A stretch of DNA of 7,502 bases from Candidatus Njordarchaeota archaeon (GTDB lineage: Archaea; Thermoproteota; JANJXX01; Panguiarchaeales; Panguiarchaeaceae). The notes below the pieces were generated by a model, which did no database searches, had not been told where the DNA came from, and worked only from the letters and a program-made list of their open reading frames with translations. Position 1 is the stretch's first letter. Each line of letters starts with the position of its first letter. Made by a program: the position numbers and the translations under genes. The DNA is taken from positions 1-7,502 of the forward strand of contig JAGSHR010000185.1 in the NCBI GenBank assembly GCA_029855985.1, written 5' to 3'. Of this stretch, positions 4,337 through 7,502 are shown piece after piece.

Positions 4337-7300
4337 AATATGTTTGTCTCGATTTTTGATATTTCTCTGGATTTGCGAATAATGGCAACCATAAGTACGA
4401 GAACCATTATGAAGAAAATAAGCGCACTCGCAATTAAAACTGTCGACGTTCCTTCTTGAGTTAAAGTATAACTTAAGGTTATCGATAGTGTATTCAAGTT
4501 TACATCGTAAAGCTTAACATAAAATACAAGTTTAACGCTAGACGCCAACAACACGTTGTTTATTATAACTTCTTTATCAACCAATAGCTTGACTGTAGCA
4601 GCTCGTTTATCCGTTGTTATCGTCCAATTAACGGTTACCGGTAGAGAGACCCGAGTAAACTTGGTTTCTAAAATGCAGTACACATCGGTGACATTCGGGA
4701 GCACCTCAAAATTGTCACTAAAATTAAGCACCACAGTAAAATAGTCTACTTCATAGATGTCCATCGTTATTTTAGAGTTATTTTGAGGAGAGAAACCATT
4801 TAACTCTGGAGTGACTGTCTCAGAGGGCTCTATATAGATAACTTGAGCTCTCGACACATTTCTAGCGTTACTCAACGTTACTTTTGCGATAACAGCGACA
4901 TCCCTAGCATGTCTCGGAACGAAACTAACCCTATAAGAGTTCGGACCAATCTGCTGCAAATCAGTTAACCTAACTATTCCAATACGGTCACGGTAATAAA
5001 CCTCAAGGTTTGTATAGTTCAAGTCAACGATTGTTATATTCACATAGACCCTTTGTCCAAACGTAACATTTGCATTCAACGGATTAATTAAGATGTTCTT
5101 TCTATATCCAATATTATCCAACACTGCAGTGTGGAAACGTCTTGTGTAATAAGCCTCATTTGAAGTGGTGTGATAGGCGCCCTCGAATGACCAATTATCA
5201 AAGAAAAAGTTTGTTGACGTCAATAAAACAAAGCCACCAGAGCCGTCTACGTGGATAGCCCCCACAGTATACCTCTTCCCAAACATGGCCACTTCAATTA
5301 GACTATCTGAGACTCCCTTATCGATTATATTCATGTAACCGCCTACAAACGGTAAATATTCGCCTCCCACATCGAAATAGGGGTTTTCTAAGACGACAGA
5401 GGAGATGGGATCTGATTGTTCAATAATCTGATCGGAGTAAAGGACCCCAAATTTTGAAGCGAACTCATTAATATTTGTTAGATTATTTCCACTGTCTTCT
5501 TCAATAGGGAACATTGCCACAAATATAATACTGCCCCCATTTTGTACGTATCTCTCTAAAGCATCTATTTCACTAGGTGTTATGTATTTTGATCCAAGGT
5601 CACTTTGTGTTCCATTTTCGAAATATATTTGGTAATATGACGCTGTATCTGGCATAAAGATTAGGTCATATTTTTTCAACATGTCAAAAGTAAGTGGTGG
5701 GCTATTCCAGTATATTTGTTCAACCCCGAAGTCTAGGGATTCTGCTAACTCATAGTAATGTCTAAATTGGCCGTATTTTGAGTCAATTAGCCAACTTGTG
5801 TGTCTCAAATCGAATAAGATAAATCCCCTTGGTGCGGCTAATTGGAAGTGGACGGGAACGATGTAAATAACGGATCCTCCTGCTTTGAATGTTATGTTTC
5901 CACTATAATAACCGAGAGACAAATTCTCCGGTATACTTAAAATTATTGGTATATTTTGATGTGGAGCGGTTGCATTCACAGATATGGGTTTGAATATTGA
6001 ACTAATGTTCCCAGAAACCTCTAAGTTTACAGAAGTGTTTACTGTGGAATACAAAGTGAAGTTAAATTCAAGTCTCATGCCCAAGAATAATTTCTCTTTC
6101 CATGGAAAAGAGTACCCAGCTGGCAATTTTTTGGGAAGTATAGATGTGATAAGGGGTAAGGGTGAATTTGACTTAATGTCCTTTAGGAGGGACCATGCTT
6201 TACCAACGTTAATTAAACCAGCACCCTCTGCAGGGTCAGGAGCACCAAGAGACCTAGAAGTATTCATTAAAACAGTTTTAATCAATGCTGTATAGTAAAC
6301 ACCGTTACTGAATGAAACATTGTTTTGCCTTAAGACTTGTAGTAAAAGTGCTACAGATCCAGCCAAGTGCGGGGCGGCAAAGGAGGTGCCTCTTACTGTT
6401 TCATAGTAACCGCCTAAAACATCTTTTGCAGCAGGTGCTGTAACGTACCCGGGTGCAACAACATCTGGCTTAATGGACATATCCATGATTGGACCTAGGG
6501 AAGAATAACTCTCGATACCATTACCTCCAGCATCCGTTGCTCCCGCTGTAATTACAAACTTAGAGACACCTGGAGTAGAAATCTGCATAGTGCCCCTGCC
6601 ATTGTCCCCCTCATTACCTGCTGCTACAGTAAAAATTGTTCCTTTCTTTACGGCCCATTCTATTGCAATTAACAAAGGGTCACTAAGTTGTGCTGGTCCC
6701 CCTAAACTCAAGTTTATTACATTAGCGTGAACTTCATTAACACACCAAGTAATTGCAGCTATAATTCCTGCATCTGTGGCCACATAGTTGTTTTCGTCTC
6801 CATAGAACACCTTTGCATTAATAATATAAGCATTGGGTGCAACTCCAATATATTCACTGTTCTGTTTGCCATTTCCAGCAGCGACACCAGCAACAAGGGT
6901 ACCATGACCAATAGTGTCAGAGGTATCGCTAGAGTCAACTGGATACCCATAAATTCTTTTTATAAAAGATTGCTGAGCAATAACACGACCCTTCAGATCT
7001 GGATGGTCTGCCCAAATTCCTGTATCAATAATTGCTATCCTTACACCATCGCCCTTAATACCTGCATTGTGGAGAGGAGTAGCGTTAATCGTGTTTAGAG
7101 TTTCAACCGTAGTGGGTTTAAGGGTATCATTGTTATGTGATTTAGCTAGTTTAAAGGATGGGAGTTTATAATGGTGGTTGGGGCCAATGTATACTATATA
7201 TTTATCATATTTTTGTAATACGCCTTTTTCCGATGATTTTAACATGTCGTTTATATAGATTATTGGTAGCGGTTCGAACAATATACTTTTTCCATTTAAC

Positions 7301-7502
7301 TGCAAATTGACTTTTTTAGCTATCTCTAGTGTCTTAAAGAGAACAATGGTATCCCCTTGTAGTTCACTTATCTTCCTCTCTATTCTGTGTTGAGTGGAAT
7401 TAAGCTCTGAAACTTGAAACTTTGTACTGTGAATGCTGGATGATATGGTAAAAGGTGTTAACAAAAAAAGCAAAATCATGAGTACGGCAATCTTCTTTTT
7501 CA
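4324..7502 (-). CDS. Secreted membrane-anchored subtilisin-like serine protease (S8) with site-1-protease-like GATase1-like domain (start one base beyond window)
   Basis: The frame is open to the right edge. Ahead of the internal ATG at 7479 it encodes KKKIAVL preceded by a codon ending in TG at 7502-7501, so the true start is probably at 7503, giving about 1,059 residues and a classic signal peptide (KKK then IAVLMILLFLLTPF). Residue numbers below count from ATG 7479. Residues about 30-130 look like a propeptide. The subtilase domain (about 135-430) has an intact triad: Asp152 (IIDTG), His192 (GHGT), Ser366 (GTSFAAP), plus oxyanion Asn289 (AAGN). After a beta-rich linker (465-545), residues about 550-795 (RGFILFDLRH...YDLIFMPD...LERYVQNGGSIIFV) resemble the GATase1-like domain of eukaryotic site-1 protease (MBTPS1). 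Two beta-sandwich-like regions (800-885, 890-1005) precede a membrane helix (1013-1034) and a short basic cytoplasmic tail. Over twenty N-x-S/T sequons suggest an exported glycoprotein. Substrate unknown. Confidence 0.93.
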   Translation of the reverse strand, partial: KKKIAVLMILLFLLTPFTISSSIHSTKFQVSELNSTQHRIERKISELQGDTIVLFKTLEIAKKVNLQLNGKSILFEPLPIIYINDMLKSSEKGVLQKYDKYIVYIGPNHHYKLPSFKLAKSHNNDTLKPTTVETLNTINATPLHNAGIKGDGVRIAIIDTGIWADHPDLKGRVIAQQSFIKRIYGYPVDSSDTSDTIGHGTLVAGVAAGNGKQNSEYIGVAPNAYIINAKVFYGDENNYVATDAGIIAAITWCVNEVHANVINLSLGGPAQLSDPLLIAIEWAVKKGTIFTVAAGNEGDNGRGTMQISTPGVSKFVITAGATDAGGNGIESYSSLGPIMDMSIKPDVVAPGYVTAPAAKDVLGGYYETVRGTSFAAPHLAGSVALLLQVLRQNNVSFSNGVYYTALIKTVLMNTSRSLGAPDPAEGAGLINVGKAWSLLKDIKSNSPLPLITSILPKKLPAGYSFPWKEKLFLGMRLEFNFTLYSTVNTSVNLEVSGNISSIFKPISVNATAPHQNIPIILSIPENLSLGYYSGNITFKAGGSVIYIVPVHFQLAAPRGFILFDLRHTSWLIDSKYGQFRHYYELAESLDFGVEQIYWNSPPLTFDMLKKYDLIFMPDTASYYQIYFENGTQSDLGSKYITPSEIDALERYVQNGGSIIFVAMFPIEEDSGNNLTNINEFASKFGVLYSDQIIEQSDPISSVVLENPYFDVGGEYLPFVGGYMNIIDKGVSDSLIEVAMFGKRYTVGAIHVDGSGGFVLLTSTNFFFDNWSFEGAYHTTSNEAYYTRRFHTAVLDNIGYRKNILINPLNANVTFGQRVYVNITIVDLNYTNLEVYYRDRIGIVRLTDLQQIGPNSYRVSFVPRHARDVAVIAKVTLSNARNVSRAQVIYIEPSETVTPELNGFSPQNNSKITMDIYEVDYFTVVLNFSDNFEVLPNVTDVYCILETKFTRVSLPVTVNWTITTDKRAATVKLLVDKEVIINNVLLASSVKLVFYVKLYDVNLNTLSITLSYTLTQEGTSTVLIASALIFFIMVLVLMVAIIRKSREISKIETNIFYKW

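Noticed and set aside
4556..4744. Plus-strand 62-codon ORF
   Set aside because: Antisense to the protease C-terminal region, Ser/Thr/Val-rich as expected from a reversed frame, with no supporting signal.
5984..7098. Plus-strand ORFs at 5984-6295 and 6727-7098, plus an alternative minus-frame ORF at 6759-6950
   Set aside because: All overlap the protease catalytic region, where the long minus frame encodes the intact subtilase motifs.

Overview
The window looks archaeal. AT-rich promoter boxes sit about 24-25 bp upstream of GTG start codons, which fits leaderless or nearly leaderless transcripts. SD-type GGTGA motifs occur, and the proteins have archaeal style: a zinc-ribbon threonine-synthase-like protein and a membrane-anchored subtilase rich in N-glycosylation sequons. 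I would guess a member of the Thermoproteota/TACK group, but the sequence does not fix the lineage. No RNA gene, mobile element or CRISPR array was seen, and no gene-free stretch exceeds 300 bases.

Layout. Positions 1-1332 (minus) hold a threonine-synthase-like, PLP-fold protein whose 3' end lies off the left edge. It has an N-terminal four-Cys zinc ribbon and begins a PadR-like winged helix at its C-terminus. The lysine that should form the Schiff base with PLP is a valine, so ordinary threonine synthase chemistry is not expected. A 73-bp divergent intergenic region (1333-1405) contains a TATA-like box for each direction with a 20-bp palindrome (7-bp arms) between them. Positions 1406-4336 (plus) are a tight four-gene operon encoding a complete energy-coupling-factor (ECF) vitamin transporter: S component, two ATPases and T component. 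The second ATPase has lost the Q-loop Gln and H-loop His, and the second Arg motif of the T component is also altered. Positions 4324-7502 (minus), converging with and overlapping the T gene by 13 bp, encode a large secreted subtilisin-family protease with an intact triad, a class-I-glutamine-amidotransferase-like domain reminiscent of eukaryotic site-1 protease, beta-sandwich domains and a C-terminal membrane anchor. Its true start codon appears to lie one base beyond the right edge.

Working together. The ECF genes should form one membrane complex that imports a vitamin or precursor; the S component resembles the family annotated for riboflavin or thiamine-precursor (HMP) uptake. The most interesting idea in the window is that the divergent protein, a lysine-less threonine synthase fold apparently fused to a DNA-binding domain, is a ligand-sensing regulator acting at the palindrome between the two promoters. 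This would parallel the bacterial MocR/PdxR regulators in logic but use a different PLP fold. That is inference; the lysine loss, the gene arrangement and the palindrome are read directly, while the PadR-like domain is a judgement by eye. The protease probably acts at the cell surface and has no evident functional link to the transporter.
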